Assembly: GCA_030529365.1 (NCBI GenBank)
Contig: JAUMXB010000019.1
Location: 1-47,106 of the forward strand
Source of the DNA: Cardiobacteriaceae bacterium
GTDB taxonomy: Bacteria; Pseudomonadota; Gammaproteobacteria; Cardiobacteriales; Cardiobacteriaceae
DNA: 47,106 nt
Reading direction: 5' to 3'
Below are positions 46,970-47,106 of this stretch, one piece after another. Positions within the stretch are counted from its first letter, which is position 1. Each line of letters begins with the position of its first letter. Both the position numbers and the translations under genes were made by a program. The notes beneath the pieces are model-generated. The model was not told where the DNA came from. It saw only the letters and a program-made list of their open reading frames with translations, and ran no database searches.

Positions 46970-47106
46970 TCAGTACAGGGGATCGGTTGCCAGACTCTGT
47001 TGCCGTTCAATGCTGGCTTGCTCCAGATAATCCAGGGTGCGGGCCAGCATAATGTCGTCCATGCCGATGTGCGGAGCGATGCCTTTGAGCATGGCCATGA
47101 GTTGGG
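46970..47106 (-). CDS. C-terminal end of an unknown protein (partial)
   Basis: The last 45 codons of a gene that enters from the right edge: QLMAMLKGIAPHIGMDDIML, then LDYLEQASIERQQSLATDPLY and a TGA at 46972-46970. No family was recognised; the helical look and its place ahead of the 83-aa ORF suggest it is part of the same small element. Confidence 0.55.
   Translation of the reverse strand, partial: QLMAMLKGIAPHIGMDDIMLARTLDYLEQASIERQQSLATDPLY

Overview
The window looks like a chromosome segment of a gammaproteobacterium with roughly 55-60% GC. The best marker is the syntenic block hfq-hflX-hflK-hflC-yjeT-(hisZ)-purA-rnr-rlmB, the usual gammaproteobacterial order. Monomeric isocitrate dehydrogenase, the HlyB-type exporter and the giant type I secreted proteins would fit a Cardiobacterium-like host, but that genus is only a guess.

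Left part (1-18.2 kb): the 3' end of a giant Ig-repeat adhesin with a type I secretion-like C-terminus; a three-gene ABC importer of the ABC_sub_bind type; lpxB-rnhB; a minus-strand iron/siderophore-type ABC importer; then minus-strand icd, a small unknown gene, pgi, pgm and gloA. A 750-base gene-free stretch between pgm and gloA carries two DnaA boxes in a degenerate direct duplication.

Middle part (18.5-34.6 kb): plus-strand housekeeping genes: an SLC13-type permease, the hfq/hfl/purA/rnr/rlmB block, then parC overlapping a rare bacterial choline/carnitine acyltransferase-family gene whose catalytic-histidine position appears to be cysteine.

Right part (34.6-47.1 kb): accessory DNA. It holds a nested palindromic repeat, a small HTH gene, a decayed toxin tip with a truncated following ORF, an IS200-type element, an internally deleted TolC-type gene, a 1667-residue FrpC-like RTX protein with 4.5 near-identical 160-residue repeats, an upstream overlapping AT-rich membrane protein, an HlyD/HlyB pair, and a cluster of small phage- or satellite-like ORFs with an AlpA-type regulator carrying an in-frame stop. 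The RTX protein, HlyB and HlyD form a type I secretion locus. Its outer-membrane partner is reduced to a remnant here, so export would need a TolC encoded elsewhere.

The most striking unexplained signal is an intergenic repeat family, 11 copies in 47 kb. Two palindromes, an AT-rich 15-mer (about TGAGAAAWTTTCTCA) and the 8-mer AAGCGCTT, alternate at nearly fixed centre spacing of 15.5-16.5 bp and often end in a TGGTAAAAAATAACTATTTT tail. It sits beside unrelated genes on both strands. A second candidate system is the RTX protein with a glycine-zipper, AT-rich N-terminal module, translationally coupled to the AT-rich membrane protein in the position expected for an immunity partner.
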